Source: Cylindrospermum stagnale PCC 7417
GTDB taxonomy: Bacteria; Cyanobacteriota; Cyanobacteriia; Cyanobacteriales; Nostocaceae
Direction of reading: 5' to 3'
NCBI RefSeq assembly: GCF_000317535.1
Contig: NC_020050.1
Coordinates: 318,543 to 382,542, forward strand
DNA length: 64,000 nt
Part shown: positions 8,801-17,753 of the stretch, in pieces
Layout of the letters: each line of letters opens with the position of its first letter
Numbering within the stretch: the first letter of the stretch is position 1
The notes under the pieces: model-generated
Told to the model about the DNA's origin: nothing
The model's database searches: none
The model's input: the letters and a program-made list of their open reading frames with translations, nothing else
Program-made: the position numbers and the translations under genes

Positions 8801-9664
8801 CTAGAATTCAAATTGCAAGCCAAATTTAAGAAATCTCGATTCATATATAGCATCAAAGAGAAGATTCTCTTCTGAAGAAAAATGGTTTTTCCAATCTCCT
8901 ATAATACCCTTACGCATATGTTTAGGAATACCTTCTCGCTGAGGAACCCAATCTAGATTAGCTTTCGGATTAATTGCCATTGCAGAAAATTTACTTGCCG
9001 CAATCACAGTATCTAGTAAATCAGACGTTAAGGGGATATCTATAAAATTAGCAACATTTGTAACTACTTGAGCTAAGTTTTTTGTCATGTCTTCATATTT
9101 AACAAACATGATATTATCTGAGTCCTGACTTACTTTCCACCAGTCCAATACATGATCAAATATTGAGCCATAACCGACCTTGCCCTCAATATATAGCTTA
9201 ATAAATTCACTCCAATTACCCTCGTATCCCATTTTGCTGCGGGCATGATAATAATAGGAGACAGCATTGTCCTTTGGATTGCGAGCAACATAAATATATT
9301 TGGCTTTGGTTTTGCCAAACATTGGCATTAAAGACATAGGTAAATGACTGTGAAAGTAACGGCGATCTCCACTATCTCTGATGAGTCTATCTAAACCTCC
9401 ATAACAAGTTGCTGCACCTTCTAGCCAAGGAACCGCTTCACTCAATATCTTGTCACCTTGCTCTCCATTGTTAGCAAGTAGGTGAACAATTTGCTCCATC
9501 CATGTTGTACCAGATTTAGGATAGGCTACTATAAAGGTATCCCAATCGCGAACTATAAAGCTATTAAGTGCACCAATTTCCCTCTGGGTAATGAAGATAG
9601 GAAATGAAATTAATCCCTCTGGATTCTTACCGTCCTTAACCAGTACCTGTTTGTATTCTGCCAT
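8801..9664 (-). CDS. PAPS-dependent sulfotransferase (classical type)
   Basis: Transfers sulfate from PAPS to a hydroxyl or amine of a small acceptor; cytosolic, no signal peptide. Seen: the 5'-phosphosulfate loop YPKSGTTWMEQIV (residues 48-60), the catalytic His in YFHSHLP, the 3'-phosphate motif RNPKDNAVSYYYH, and the C-terminal RKGIIGDWKNHF. The length of 287 fits the family. It is the last gene of the leftward sulfation run and starts about 90 bp after the stop of the next sulfotransferase. Of the three sulfotransferases here it is the closest to the canonical pattern. The substrate cannot be read from the sequence. Confidence 0.92.
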   Translation of the reverse strand: MAEYKQVLVKDGKNPEGLISFPIFITQREIGALNSFIVRDWDTFIVAYPKSGTTWMEQIVHLLANNGEQGDKILSEAVPWLEGAATCYGGLDRLIRDSGDRRYFHSHLPMSLMPMFGKTKAKYIYVARNPKDNAVSYYYHARSKMGYEGNWSEFIKLYIEGKVGYGSIFDHVLDWWKVSQDSDNIMFVKYEDMTKNLAQVVTNVANFIDIPLTSDLLDTVIAASKFSAMAINPKANLDWVPQREGIPKHMRKGIIGDWKNHFSSEENLLFDAIYESRFLKFGLQFEF

Positions 9665-9753
9665 TAGTAATCCTATTTATTAAAGAATGCCGCCTCTTGG
9701 GCTTTTGAAATTCGTTCAAATTTATCGGATTGAGTTTTGCTGGATTGTCAAAG

Positions 9754-10659
9754 TCAATCACAAGCTATAGGTAAAGCTCCCCCATGTTTTACCCAGTTAG
9801 CGCAGGCAGTACCTAATTTTTTAGCAATCATATCATCATAGTGCTTGATCTGTTGCTGCGTTAATAAATTTTGCCAGCGTCCATTGGTGCCTTTGTAAAT
9901 GAATTGGTGCTTTTGAAATATTCGAGGTTCAAATTTTTCGGAATTCTCTCGCATATACTCTAGAGAAGATTTATGTAAGATCATCTCCTGGCACTCGGCA
10001 TCGACTTTGATATCTAAAAACTTGGCTATTTTTTCAACCCAATTAGGTTTATTTTGAATCAAATCAGCATAGTGGACTAGTAGGACATTCGGAAGATTTC
10101 TGACCTGCCACCAACTGTTAATAAACTCAAAAAAATCCCAGTAAGGCTTTCCTGTTTCTAGCCATCCCTCCCAAAACTCTGCAAAATTAGATGAGATGTT
10201 ATAAAGTTTAAGGGGAGACGTAAGGTAGATTTCTGGAATAATCGCATGAAGGTGATTCAAAAGAGACACTGCAACATCTCTGCCGTCTCTTACCAGACAA
10301 ATGTATCTCCATTCGGGATAATAGGGTAGAGCATCAAAAGGCAGGTGGCTCTTTAAAAATCTTCGATTTTGCAACTTTTCTATAAGCTCAATCTTCTCGT
10401 CTAGCGGTGCGCCCGTATACTCTAACCACGGACTTAAGTCATGGAGATACTCAAAGTTATCGTGACCGTTAACCAAGAGATTAACGATTTGTTGAGTTAA
10501 AGTAGTCCCAGACTTGGAATAAGAAGCAATGACAATATCGTCCGGACGATGTGTAATGCAATCCCAAATACTCGAATCGCGAAAGTCATCTTTGACTGTA
10601 ACTCTTTTGATAGTAAACACCGATTGGTAGACCTCAAAGAAAGTGAACGATATTGCCAT
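9754..10659 (-). CDS. Sulfotransferase, paralogue of the one at 13225
   Basis: 301 residues. PAPS loop SYSKSGTTLTQQIV (from residue 46, with Ser replacing the usual Pro), SHLPF with the candidate catalytic His, CLVRDGRDVAVSLLNH as the 3'-phosphate motif, and FIYKGTNGRW near the end in place of RKG. It is very like the 339-residue sulfotransferase at 13225-14244, and both have an APS-kinase sequence upstream, so they arose by tandem duplication. Only seven bases separate its start from a MITE (10667-10819) that has split it from the APS-kinase fragment. Substrate unknown. Confidence 0.9.
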   Translation of the reverse strand: MAISFTFFEVYQSVFTIKRVTVKDDFRDSSIWDCITHRPDDIVIASYSKSGTTLTQQIVNLLVNGHDNFEYLHDLSPWLEYTGAPLDEKIELIEKLQNRRFLKSHLPFDALPYYPEWRYICLVRDGRDVAVSLLNHLHAIIPEIYLTSPLKLYNISSNFAEFWEGWLETGKPYWDFFEFINSWWQVRNLPNVLLVHYADLIQNKPNWVEKIAKFLDIKVDAECQEMILHKSSLEYMRENSEKFEPRIFQKHQFIYKGTNGRWQNLLTQQQIKHYDDMIAKKLGTACANWVKHGGALPIACD

Positions 10660-10666
10660 CCATAAC

Positions 10667-10819
10667 CTGACTTTTCACGGTAAGTCTTCAAGCCCCGAAA
10701 AAGCGTGGCTTTTTCCACAAGCTAATTATCAATAACTCTGAGTTAATGAGAATAGTAACGGAGGAATAGGGCTTGATAAACTCTCAAAATAACCTTTTCC
10801 ACATCCCGTGAAAAGTCAG
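10667..10819. repeat. MITE with CTGACTTTTCACGG ends and 9-bp target duplication
   Basis: 153 bp with perfect 14-bp inverted ends CTGACTTTTCACGG and CCGTGAAAAGTCAG. It is flanked on both sides by ATCCATAAC (10658-10666 and 10820-10828), a 9-bp direct repeat that marks a target duplication. A second clear copy is at 27378-27532 and a degenerate one near 11073-11221. The parent transposase is not in this window. Confidence 0.85.
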
Positions 10820-10846
10820 ATCCATAACCACTAGTAGAAGCTCGCG

Positions 10847-10945
10847 TTACTTTAATTCGCTTTCTAATTCTTTAGCGATCGTACTTTTGCCAGATCCACT
10901 GAGTCGGGTCAGCCAGATTATAAAACCTTTATTTTTCCTTTTCAT
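10847..10945 (-). pseudogene. cysC: cysC 5' fragment, APS kinase remnant
   Basis: Reads MKRKNKGFIIWLTRLSGSGK then STIAKELESELK and stops. It is almost identical to the first 32 codons of the full cysC at 14448-15047, and the similarity continues upstream of the ATG. The Walker A motif is present but with R for G in TGLSGSGK. It is the stump of a duplicated cysC-sulfotransferase unit; the following sulfotransferase is intact and the kinase is lost. Confidence 0.9.
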
Positions 10946-11072
10946 CGTTTCTATTTTTATCTTATTTTGCCCTCAGACTGAAATTGGACGGATGTCCAAG
11001 TTTATGTACGCAATCCAGTTAATGTGAGTCCCAACTGGGCAGATTTGCTCACGTAAAGACCGATTAATCTCC

Positions 11073-11221
11073 TTACTTTTCACTGGATGTGGAAAACCTC
11101 TCTCTAAACCTCTCTCCAAACCTCTCTCCTACAAGGAAAGAGGCTTTGATTTTTCCCTTTTCTCTTGTAGGGAAGGGGGTTAGGTTTTTTGTGGACTTTT
11201 CCACATGAGGTGAAAAGTCAG
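11073..11221. repeat. Degenerate MITE of the CTGACTTTTCACGG family
   Basis: The left end reads ACTTTTCAC and the right end GGTGAAAAGTCAG, with TGTGGAAAA and TTTTCCACA next to them. The interior has repeated AAACCTCTCTC units facing a CCTCTTTCC-like complement, so the whole could fold into a long hairpin. No clear target duplication remains. The intergenic stretch 10946-11276 otherwise shows nothing. Confidence 0.6.
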
Positions 11222-11276
11222 ATTACTCTCAACTAAGTTTATGCGAGTTATGCGAGAAATTTAGTGAAATAAAAAT

Positions 11277-11900
11277 TTAACGAGAAACCCGCGAATCTGC
11301 TTTTGGGGGTGTCCCTACTTCATTAATTTCTATACCTAGCTCAGTTTTTCGCAATGCAATTAAATCGGATGTTACCCAATCCATAATGATATGAATTCGA
11401 GCTTCGTCTGATAAGTTTTGCACCCCATGTTGGCGTTGATTATTAATTTCCCAAAGCTCTCCATTTTTCAAGTTTTTAGATTCTCCCCCAACTTGAAAAA
11501 TAATCGCATCATTAGTTTTAACTGGCAGATGAATCCGATGTGCATAGGGCAAGGAAGAGCCGGTATCATAATGAAGTGGAATCTCCGACTGTGGGTTCAT
11601 ACGAACAATAATCATTCTGATAAAATAGCCTGTTCGATCGCCGTAATACTCTTCCATAAAAGATCTCAGGCTTTTAAATTCGTCATCAATGGTGTCAATC
11701 GTAGAATGACGAGTTGGATTAATGTGGCGAAAATCGCTATCAAAAAGTATCGGAATCGTTTGAGTACAACTATGCTCCTTACCTCGTCTTTCTTTCCAGG
11801 ACATTTTATGCCATTCTGTTTCATCAAACGACGATATTTTTTGTTGTAAACCTGTTACATTAAATTGTCCCAATAACTTAAAGCTTCCATCAAATTTCAT
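11277..11900 (-). CDS. Aspartyl/asparaginyl beta-hydroxylase-like oxygenase
   Basis: 207 residues resembling the PF05118 family of Fe(II)/2-oxoglutarate-dependent hydroxylases. The metal-binding pattern is visible: LHYDTGSSLPYAHRIHLPV gives H-x-D, and HGVQNLSDEARIHIIMDW gives the distal His and the Arg that would bind 2-oxoglutarate. No transmembrane anchor, so a soluble enzyme. It lies in the leftward sulfation run, where it could hydroxylate the compound that is later sulfated, but that role is inferred from position only. Confidence 0.8.
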   Translation of the reverse strand: MKFDGSFKLLGQFNVTGLQQKISSFDETEWHKMSWKERRGKEHSCTQTIPILFDSDFRHINPTRHSTIDTIDDEFKSLRSFMEEYYGDRTGYFIRMIIVRMNPQSEIPLHYDTGSSLPYAHRIHLPVKTNDAIIFQVGGESKNLKNGELWEINNQRQHGVQNLSDEARIHIIMDWVTSDLIALRKTELGIEINEVGTPPKADSRVSR

Positions 11901-12001
11901 AATCTTTACCTTTCAAGTTTGCTACTTGGATTGTTCTACCAAAAAGTCTTTCAAAAATACCATCAGTAATCCGTTTTTTTGCAACTACTTTGAGAAAAAA
12001 C

Positions 12002-13126
12002 CTAAAGCCAAGGTATCTCTTCTGGAGCGTAGCGAAAGGCTCGGAAAACCGAATTATATTCCCCGCGCATCAGTGTTGTCTCTGCGCTAAGAGTTCGCCT
12101 CCCAAAATAAGGATTGACATACTCCCAAACCACTTCCCCCGCTGCCGTTACTTCAAATAGGCGGCCAAAACTTCCCTCTGCAATCAAAGTGTTCCCATTG
12201 GGAAGCCGCTGCGCTCCTGACAAGTAAGGACTATAAAAACTTTGCGCTGGATCGTCTTTGTACTCCCAAACAATCTCTTTTGTTTGCCGATCTATTTCAA
12301 TGACTCGGGAATAATTTACTGCCTCGTTCTGGCGGTGCTGTCCGTTGTCGAAAATTAATAAATTCCCGTTCGGCAATTCGTTGGGAACGTGCGGCTGTGC
12401 GAGTACATTATGCCCTAGCTTCCAGACGATCTTCCCAGTTTGCCTGTCAATAATGACAACGGTAGAAATGTTACGGAAACACGCGACAATATTGCCGTCA
12501 GAAAGTTCGCCCACTGTATTGCCGTGAGTCCATTCCTGTCGGTGTTCTTGCAATAATATAATATCTGTTTCCGTGTCGAGGTGTTCCCAGGCGTGCCAAG
12601 TCCAAATAATTTCGCCCGCTGGATTTAGTTCGTAGAGTACATCAGCATACATATCGCCGTCTATTTCCGTTCCCGGAACGCCGCCTTTAACCTGGGGAAC
12701 GAGCCAGCGCGGTATCTTTTCAATACATAGCACCATCGTATTGCCATTCCGCAGACGCCGCGCGTCGTGGTGGTGATCCGGATGGTAGTATTCCCAGACA
12801 ATTTTTCCGCTAGGTTCGGCTTCCAGCACTACACCGCCTTGAAAAAGCGACCACAAGGGAAACCGACTGGGACTTTCTGGAATTTGACCGTTATAAAGGA
12901 GGTTCCCATTGGGCAGGAGATAACCGTACTGTGCAGGCGAATAGGGCAGTTTCCACTGATGGACTACTTCTCCTTCCATGTCGATTAAATAAACTGTGCT
13001 TTGCCCGACAAGCGGTGCAAAAAGCGTATATCCGCGAAAAGCTTTTTCCGGATTGTAAGCCCTCAAGCCCGTGCCCCGGCGGCGAATGGTATTTTGGTCA
13101 ACGGCAGTTTGTGTTGTTTTAGTCAT
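12002..13126 (-). CDS. ASST-like arylsulfotransferase, beta-propeller
   Basis: 374 residues of repeating GNxL/GxIVWEY blades, for example YLLPNGNLLYNGQ, GKIVWEYYHPDHHHDARRL, LSDGNIVACFRN, GKIVWKLGHNVL, LPNGNLLIFDNG and LPNGNTLIAEGSFG. This is the six-bladed propeller of the arylsulfotransferase (ASST-related) families. Such enzymes move sulfate from an aryl sulfate donor to an acceptor via a His; candidates are those in WTHGN and QPHVPNE. There is no signal peptide, unlike the periplasmic enteric ASST. Its place between PAPS-type sulfotransferases and an oxygenase supports a role in sulfate transfer, though propellers of this class may have other roles. Confidence 0.8.
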   Translation of the reverse strand: MTKTTQTAVDQNTIRRRGTGLRAYNPEKAFRGYTLFAPLVGQSTVYLIDMEGEVVHQWKLPYSPAQYGYLLPNGNLLYNGQIPESPSRFPLWSLFQGGVVLEAEPSGKIVWEYYHPDHHHDARRLRNGNTMVLCIEKIPRWLVPQVKGGVPGTEIDGDMYADVLYELNPAGEIIWTWHAWEHLDTETDIILLQEHRQEWTHGNTVGELSDGNIVACFRNISTVVIIDRQTGKIVWKLGHNVLAQPHVPNELPNGNLLIFDNGQHRQNEAVNYSRVIEIDRQTKEIVWEYKDDPAQSFYSPYLSGAQRLPNGNTLIAEGSFGRLFEVTAAGEVVWEYVNPYFGRRTLSAETTLMRGEYNSVFRAFRYAPEEIPWL

Positions 13127-13224
13127 GGTAATTTTTTAGCAAAAACCAGGTTGTATCTGGTTGAAATCAAGCGGCGCGATCGCTCTTTTTCATCAATTTT
13201 TAATCAATAGATATCTTGCAAAAG

Positions 13225-14244
13225 TCATCGGTTGACCTCCCTGGTGTCCCCCGAATATCGGGGGCAAGCAAGAGAAATCTGGCTTTTTTCCGGCTTCCTC
13301 CTCGTGGACGGGGAGGGTTGGGGAGGAGTATAAATTATCTTTGCAAGGGTTCCCCCATTTTTGACCCAGTTGGTGCAGTCCGGCTCTATTTTTCGAGCGA
13401 GTAGATTGTCATAGCGCTTGATCTGCCGAGCGCTTAACAAATTTTGCCACCGCCCATTGGTGCCTTTGTAAATAAATCTGTGCTTTTCAAAATCTTGATG
13501 CTCAAATTTTTCAGCATTTTGCCTCATGTATTCCATCGAGGTCTTGTACAAGATCATATCTTTCTGATGGCTGTCAAGCTTTATCTTGAGAAAGCGAGCA
13601 AGTTTTTCAAGTTGAGTGGGCTTATCATTAATCAGGTCGTTATAGTGAATTAGCAGGACATTGGGAAAATGCCTGACCAGCAGCCAACTGTTGATAAATT
13701 CAAAAAAATTCCAATAAGGCTTTCCAGTTTCTATCCATTCATCCCAAAACTCCCCAAAATCCGATGAGGGTTTGTACAAATTAACGGGAGAGGTAAGCCG
13801 CGCTTCTGGAGTCAGAGCGTGAACGTGATTGAACAAAGACATTCCTACATCTCTGCCGTCTCTAACCAAACAAATATATTTCCATGTAGGATGATAGGGC
13901 AAAGCCTCAAAAGGCAGGTGAGTTTTGAAAAATCTTCGATCCGGCAATTTTGAGATTTGCTCAATTTTTTTATCCAGCGGATCGCCCGTATGCTCTACCC
14001 AGGGGCTTAAGTCGTGCAGATGATCGAAGTCGTCGTGACCGTTAATTAACAGATTAACGATTTGTTGGGTTAAAGTCGTCCCCGATTTGTAACAAGAAGC
14101 GATCGCAATATCTGTTTTACGATGAACAAATGAGTTCCAAATACTGGAATCGCGTAAATAGTCTCTTACGATTAGCCTGGGGTAAATAGTTTCTGAGTTC
14201 AAGCTAGACTTATTGGCTTGAGCAATTGAAAAACATTGATTCAT
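13225..14244 (-). CDS. Sulfotransferase with repeat-derived C-terminus
   Basis: 339 residues, paralogue of the sulfotransferase at 9754. PAPS loop SCYKSGTTLTQQIV (about residue 50), THLPF, CLVRDGRDVGMSLFNH and FIYKGTNGRWQNLL. It matches the paralogue to about residue 300 (TNWVKNGG), then adds about 37 residues (PPQPSPSTRRKPEKS onward) encoded by a low-complexity CCTCCCCAACCC-type repeat, so the native stop has been lost and the gene reads into a dispersed repeat. It starts about 200 bp after the APS kinase that would supply its PAPS. Substrate unknown. Confidence 0.9.
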   Translation of the reverse strand: MNQCFSIAQANKSSLNSETIYPRLIVRDYLRDSSIWNSFVHRKTDIAIASCYKSGTTLTQQIVNLLINGHDDFDHLHDLSPWVEHTGDPLDKKIEQISKLPDRRFFKTHLPFEALPYHPTWKYICLVRDGRDVGMSLFNHVHALTPEARLTSPVNLYKPSSDFGEFWDEWIETGKPYWNFFEFINSWLLVRHFPNVLLIHYNDLINDKPTQLEKLARFLKIKLDSHQKDMILYKTSMEYMRQNAEKFEHQDFEKHRFIYKGTNGRWQNLLSARQIKRYDNLLARKIEPDCTNWVKNGGTLAKIIYTPPQPSPSTRRKPEKSQISLACPRYSGDTREVNR

Positions 14245-14362
14245 TACTTTTAGTTTTCCATATTGACAAAAATGTGCTTTTCCGGATTTTTTGCTTCTGC
14301 CTTACCCCAGCCAAGATCACCAAAATCTAACAAGAACCTTAATCCTGGATCATTATGCTCCT

Positions 14363-14470
14363 GACAGCGGTTCCTGCTGTTATGAAGTACAGTCTCTCCG
14401 CCTCGACACTCCCTCCTTTTCGACCCTTTCAGCACTAAACACGTACCTCACGATAGCGGGAACTGCTGTA
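14363..14470. repeat. MITE with IS630-type ends overlapping the cysC 3' end
   Basis: 108 bp. The ends are ACAGCGGTTCCTGC and GCGGGAACTGCTGTA, with ATGAAGTACAG and GTACCTCA inside, the same design as the IS630 copies. The last nine codons of cysC (PAIQQFPLS) lie within it, so its insertion changed the natural C-terminus of the kinase. Confidence 0.75.
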
Positions 14471-15047
14471 TTGCAGGTCGAAGCGTTTCTTGTTGCTGGC
14501 TCCTATGCTTATTGGCAATGTAATCTCTTGACTCCAGAAAAGCGGTGATTCTGGTAACGCTTTCTTGGATCGTCTCTTCTGAGGTGTAGCAAATAATGTC
14601 AGGGGTGAGGGGAGCTTCATAAGGAGCGTCAATTCCCGTAAAGGATTTGAGTTGCCCAGCCCGTGCCATCGCATAGAGTCCTTTTACATCACGGGCTTCG
14701 CAAACTTCAAGCGGAGCATTGATATACACTTCTATAAAGTTTGTGATTGTCCTCTTTAACTCATCTCTCACGTCCCTATAGGGACTAATCATAGAAACAA
14801 TTACCGGAACTTCATTTCTGCTGAGGAGATTGGCCACAAAACCCACGCGACGGACATTGGTGTCGCGGTCTTCTCTGTTAAAGCTCAATCCTTTTGAAAG
14901 GTTCATTCTGACAATATCGCCATCCAAAACCTCTACCAGAAGAGCGCGTTCCTTTAATTCGCTTTCTAATCTTTTAGCGATCGTACTTTTGCCAGATCCA
15001 CTGAGTCCGGTCAGCCAGATTATGAAACCTTGATTTTTCCTTTTCAT
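14448..15047 (-). CDS. cysC: Adenylylsulfate (APS) kinase
   Basis: Phosphorylates APS to PAPS, the donor used by the neighbouring sulfotransferases. 199 residues: Walker A GLSGSGKST (14-22), DGDIVRMNLSKGLSFNREDRD (substrate-binding region), VANLLSRNEVPVIVSMISPY with the Ser that forms the family phosphoserine, and the lid segment RDVKGLYAMARAGQLKSFTG. All key residues are kept. The tail after about residue 175 is not family sequence, and the last nine residues come from a MITE. It lies between the interrupted decarboxylase upstream and a sulfotransferase downstream, all leftward, fitting a dedicated PAPS supply for a sulfation cluster rather than general sulfur assimilation. Confidence 0.95.
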   Translation of the reverse strand: MKRKNQGFIIWLTGLSGSGKSTIAKRLESELKERALLVEVLDGDIVRMNLSKGLSFNREDRDTNVRRVGFVANLLSRNEVPVIVSMISPYRDVRDELKRTITNFIEVYINAPLEVCEARDVKGLYAMARAGQLKSFTGIDAPYEAPLTPDIICYTSEETIQESVTRITAFLESRDYIANKHRSQQQETLRPAIQQFPLS

Positions 15048-15130
15048 AGTTTCTATGACTAGTAGTTCGTCAACTGAACATACATTAAGAGCGATATGCT
15101 CAAATTCAAGTTTTGCCCTCAGACCCTAAA

Positions 15131-16362
15131 TCAGCGGAATGTGGTTGCTAGGTCAGCCACAAATTGATCGACATCATCAGCAGTTACGTGCGGCATTAAA
15201 TAAATAGGAAATATCTCCTCCGGACAATCGGAAGCGCTACGAGACAACCAATCAGGATAAATGCGATGTCTTCCTAGCATCTCTCGCGCTTTCGAGGCAC
15301 TGCTTGCTTTGTCGAGCAAACGCAAGGTCACCAGATTAACTGGTGCAGGTGGCAACAACTCTACTTCAGGAAGATTTTCCAAGGCGTGGCGTAGGCGCTC
15401 TGCTGTTGTCATACAGTGCGATACCATCGCCTGAAACCCCTCGTAACCCATCACCTGAACAACCGCCCAGCAAGCTGCTGCCATTGCTCCCGATCGCGAC
15501 CCGACTACAGTGGTATCAATTCCAGTCATGCTGTAGGCGACGGATCGCTGCACATGGGCAAGCAGATTCTTCCGGCACAGGAATGTTCCTGCTCCGTAAG
15601 GTACCAAGCCCATTTTGTGCCAGTTCAGGCACAAACTTGCAACTTCCGGCCACTCGCTCCAGTCCATAGAGTACTGACTGTTTGTACCAGAATTTTCCTG
15701 AATAAAAGGAAGTACCAAGCCTCCAAACGCCGCGTCGACGTGGAAATGGCTTTTGATTCCGTAGCGATCTTCGGCTAATCGCAGCAAGGCACACATATCT
15801 TTAATCGGATCGACCGAGCCAGTAATCGTGGTTCCTACGGTAGCGATTACCAATACATGCCGTACTCCTAAAACGCTAAGTTCTCGAAGTCGTTGCTCGA
15901 AAGCATACAGGTCAATAGCAAAGTTATCATCCACATCCACTAGCTGTAGACCACTTCCATCAGGAGCCGACACGAATTCGTGCGAATGGCCGCACTTGGG
16001 ACACTGACGCCAATAACCCTCACCCAGTCCCAACAGATTGCAAACCTTCCGAACTGAGTAGTGAGCAGTGCGTGCAGCAATGACCGCTATCGGCACAGAG
16101 GGACGTAAACCGCTCTCGTCGGAGACATCGCCTAACAAAAGGTTGCGACCTATCCAAAGACCAGCCAAATTGCCTTCCGTACCGCCGTTGGTTACATATC
16201 CATCCAGCTCTGTTTTGGGTAGGTTATACAGATCGGCCAACATACCAATCAGTTCTCTTTCCAGTTGCCGCGTGGTATCCCAAGCACTGGTGCGCCCCTT
16301 GGCTAAAGGATTGGTAGTCTCTCGCGTATGAATGCCACTATTATTAGGATTAACAGTGCTTA
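15131..16362 (-). pseudogene. PLP group II decarboxylase, C-terminal 409 codons
   Basis: Main part of a pyridoxal-phosphate amino-acid decarboxylase split by IS630. Seen: VTNGGTEGNLAGLW (phosphate-binding), ARTAHYSVRKVCNLLGLG, an insert with CPKCGH, VLVIATVGTTITGSVDPI, HVDAAFGGLVLPF, and the Schiff-base Lys in LNWHKMGLVPYG. The pattern is closest to histidine/serine decarboxylase-like enzymes; the substrate is not certain. The first 17 residues of the present open frame are IS630 sequence, so the native part starts with STVNPNN. Joining it to the 53 codons on the far side of the IS restores a 462-residue protein in frame, meaning that only the insertion inactivates the gene. Confidence 0.9.
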
Positions 16363-16371
16363 TAGCGTTTC

Positions 16372-16974
16372 TCAGTCTAGTGAGGTACAGTAGCAAGAAT
16401 GGGTAAACCAATTATGAATCTCATTTAATGAGACTTGACTAAAAGCAGTTTCAATTGCTTTTGCTAAGTCCGGATAACTTCTAGCTCCAATAGAACGTAG
16501 TATATTTTTAATTTTTGACCAACAATTCTCAATTGGCGAAAAATCAGGAGAATATGGTGGTAAATAAATCAATTTAGCTCCAGCAGCTTCGATTAATTTC
16601 TCAATCTCTCCACTTTTATGAATTGAACAATTATCCATAATTACATAAGCACCTTTCCACAGGTTTGGAACTAATTTTTGAGAAATATAAGCCTCAAATG
16701 TCAGTCCATCAGTTGCTCCTAAAATACTATATTGACTAATCACTCCTTGAAGAGCGATCGCACCAATGATGGAGACATTTTTGCAACGTTTTTGAGGTCG
16801 TGAGCCATGCGCTCTTTTACCTTTTTTAGAACGAGCGGAGTGTCTTATTAAAGATAGATTAGCTCCTGCTTCGTCAATAAATATCAGGTTTTCCGCCGAT
16901 ATTCCCTGAAGTTGAAGCCAGAATTGTACTCTTAATAATTGAACTCTTTCTGTTTCTTTTTCTGAGGCGTGCAA
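16372..16974 (-). CDS. IS630 transposase orfB (DDE)
   Basis: DDE catalytic half: FIDEAGANLSL (Asp), VIMDNCSIHK (Asp) and YSPDFSPIENCWS (Glu). Its 5' part overlaps orfA by about 100 bases in another frame, with an A9 run on the coding strand near 16977-16985 where ribosomal or RNA-polymerase slippage would join them. Confidence 0.88.
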   Translation of the reverse strand: MHASEKETERVQLLRVQFWLQLQGISAENLIFIDEAGANLSLIRHSARSKKGKRAHGSRPQKRCKNVSIIGAIALQGVISQYSILGATDGLTFEAYISQKLVPNLWKGAYVIMDNCSIHKSGEIEKLIEAAGAKLIYLPPYSPDFSPIENCWSKIKNILRSIGARSYPDLAKAIETAFSQVSLNEIHNWFTHSCYCTSLD

Positions 16975-17326
16975 TGTTTTTTTTTAGACTTATTTCTATC
17001 CTCTGTAACATCCGGTCTACCGTAGAGATACCAATTGTTATTCCTGTTTTTTCTTTGAGTGCTGAGCGAATTTCTGATAAAGTAGCATCATTCTGAGCTT
17101 CAAGTATTTCTTCGAGAATGTTAAGTTGTTCTTTATTTAGCTTTGGAGGAGTTTGTTTCGTCCTAACTTTAGGAGCAATACTTGTTGTTTCTCTATATTG
17201 CTTTAGTAATTTCTGAATAAAACTTAAACTGACACAAAATCTTTTTGCTAATTGACGTTGTGATATTCCATCTTCCAAGTATGTATCAAATATTTTTTGG
17301 CGAAAATCTAGGGAATATGGTTTCAT
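16874..17326 (-). CDS. IS630 transposase orfA (HTH)
   Basis: Begins MKPYSLDFRQKIFDTYLEDG with a helix-turn-helix (ISQRQLAKRFCVSLSFIQKLL) and a second DNA-binding segment containing EEILEAQNDATLSEIRSALK. The last 25 or so residues after LKKNIARL are probably out of the natural frame, since the functional protein continues in orfB after slippage on the A9 run. Confidence 0.85.
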   Translation of the reverse strand: MKPYSLDFRQKIFDTYLEDGISQRQLAKRFCVSLSFIQKLLKQYRETTSIAPKVRTKQTPPKLNKEQLNILEEILEAQNDATLSEIRSALKEKTGITIGISTVDRMLQRIEISLKKNIARLRKRNRKSSIIKSTILASTSGNIGGKPDIY

Positions 17327-17393
17327 TTTAAACCTTTAGTAGATGCACAGCTTTAATCTTAATCAGTGTACTTCATTAGACTGGGAAACGCTA

Positions 17394-17552
17394 TAACTGA
17401 GACCAAATGTCTATAGCTAGCTGATGCGGATAGATGTCTGGTTTTCCAGGTAATGTTCCAGCAAAATACTGCTTGATATAGTCTTGAATTAACTTAATTT
17501 CGCTTCTGATTGTTGCCTCGTCTCTGCCGCTCGAAGGAAATTTTAGACTCAT
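17394..17552 (-). pseudogene. PLP decarboxylase, N-terminal 53 codons
   Basis: From the ATG at 17552 the frame reads MSLKFPSSGRDEATIRSE, then LIQDYIKQYFAGTLPGKPD and IYPHQLAIDIWSQL, where it meets IS630. In frame with STVNPNNSGIHTRE on the other side once the element and one TA are removed. This N-terminal helix and the PGKPD-type loop are usual for group II decarboxylases. A gene finder would miss this piece because of its shortness. Confidence 0.85.
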
Positions 17553-17618
17553 CTAGCAACTCCTGCTAAAACTAAAAGAGCAATTAATTCTGATATTCAA
17601 ATCTAAGATATTCAGCTA

Positions 17619-17739
17619 TATAGCAATCCTATTTGAATGATAAACTCATGGGACTCTTGTCCTAAAGCTGTAAGGGTCGGGTATATCGATGAAGAATTTC
17701 AGTATGTACCTTGTTTGTAAGTAATTTAGGATTGCTATA
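17619..17739. repeat. MITE with TATAGCAATCC ends
   Basis: 121 bp, inverted ends TATAGCAATCCTA and TAGGATTGCTATA. A half copy is at 18460-18500 (TAGCAATCCTAAATGAG then ACAAACGAGGTACATA, like the right arm here), and a diverged full copy at 54947-55053. It sits between the decarboxylase start and the GNAT gene. Confidence 0.75.
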
Positions 17740-17753
17740 GCACTACAATTGTT

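Larger units (their letters stand above)
16361..17395 (-). mobile_element. IS630-family element (second type) inside the decarboxylase
   Basis: 1035 bp with inverted ends TATAGCGTTTCTCAGTCTAG and the matching CTGGGAAACGCTATA, and subterminal GAGGTACA/TGTACTTC. Flanked by TA. It carries orfA and orfB that overlap across a run of nine T on the plus strand. It is distinct in sequence from the three copies near 2606, 37066 and 50974. Same lineage as the remnant at 8492-8789. Confidence 0.92.

Noticed and set aside
15131..16411. ATG at 16411 as start of the decarboxylase
   Set aside because: The first 17 codons from there lie in IS630; the real N-terminus is on the other side at 17552.
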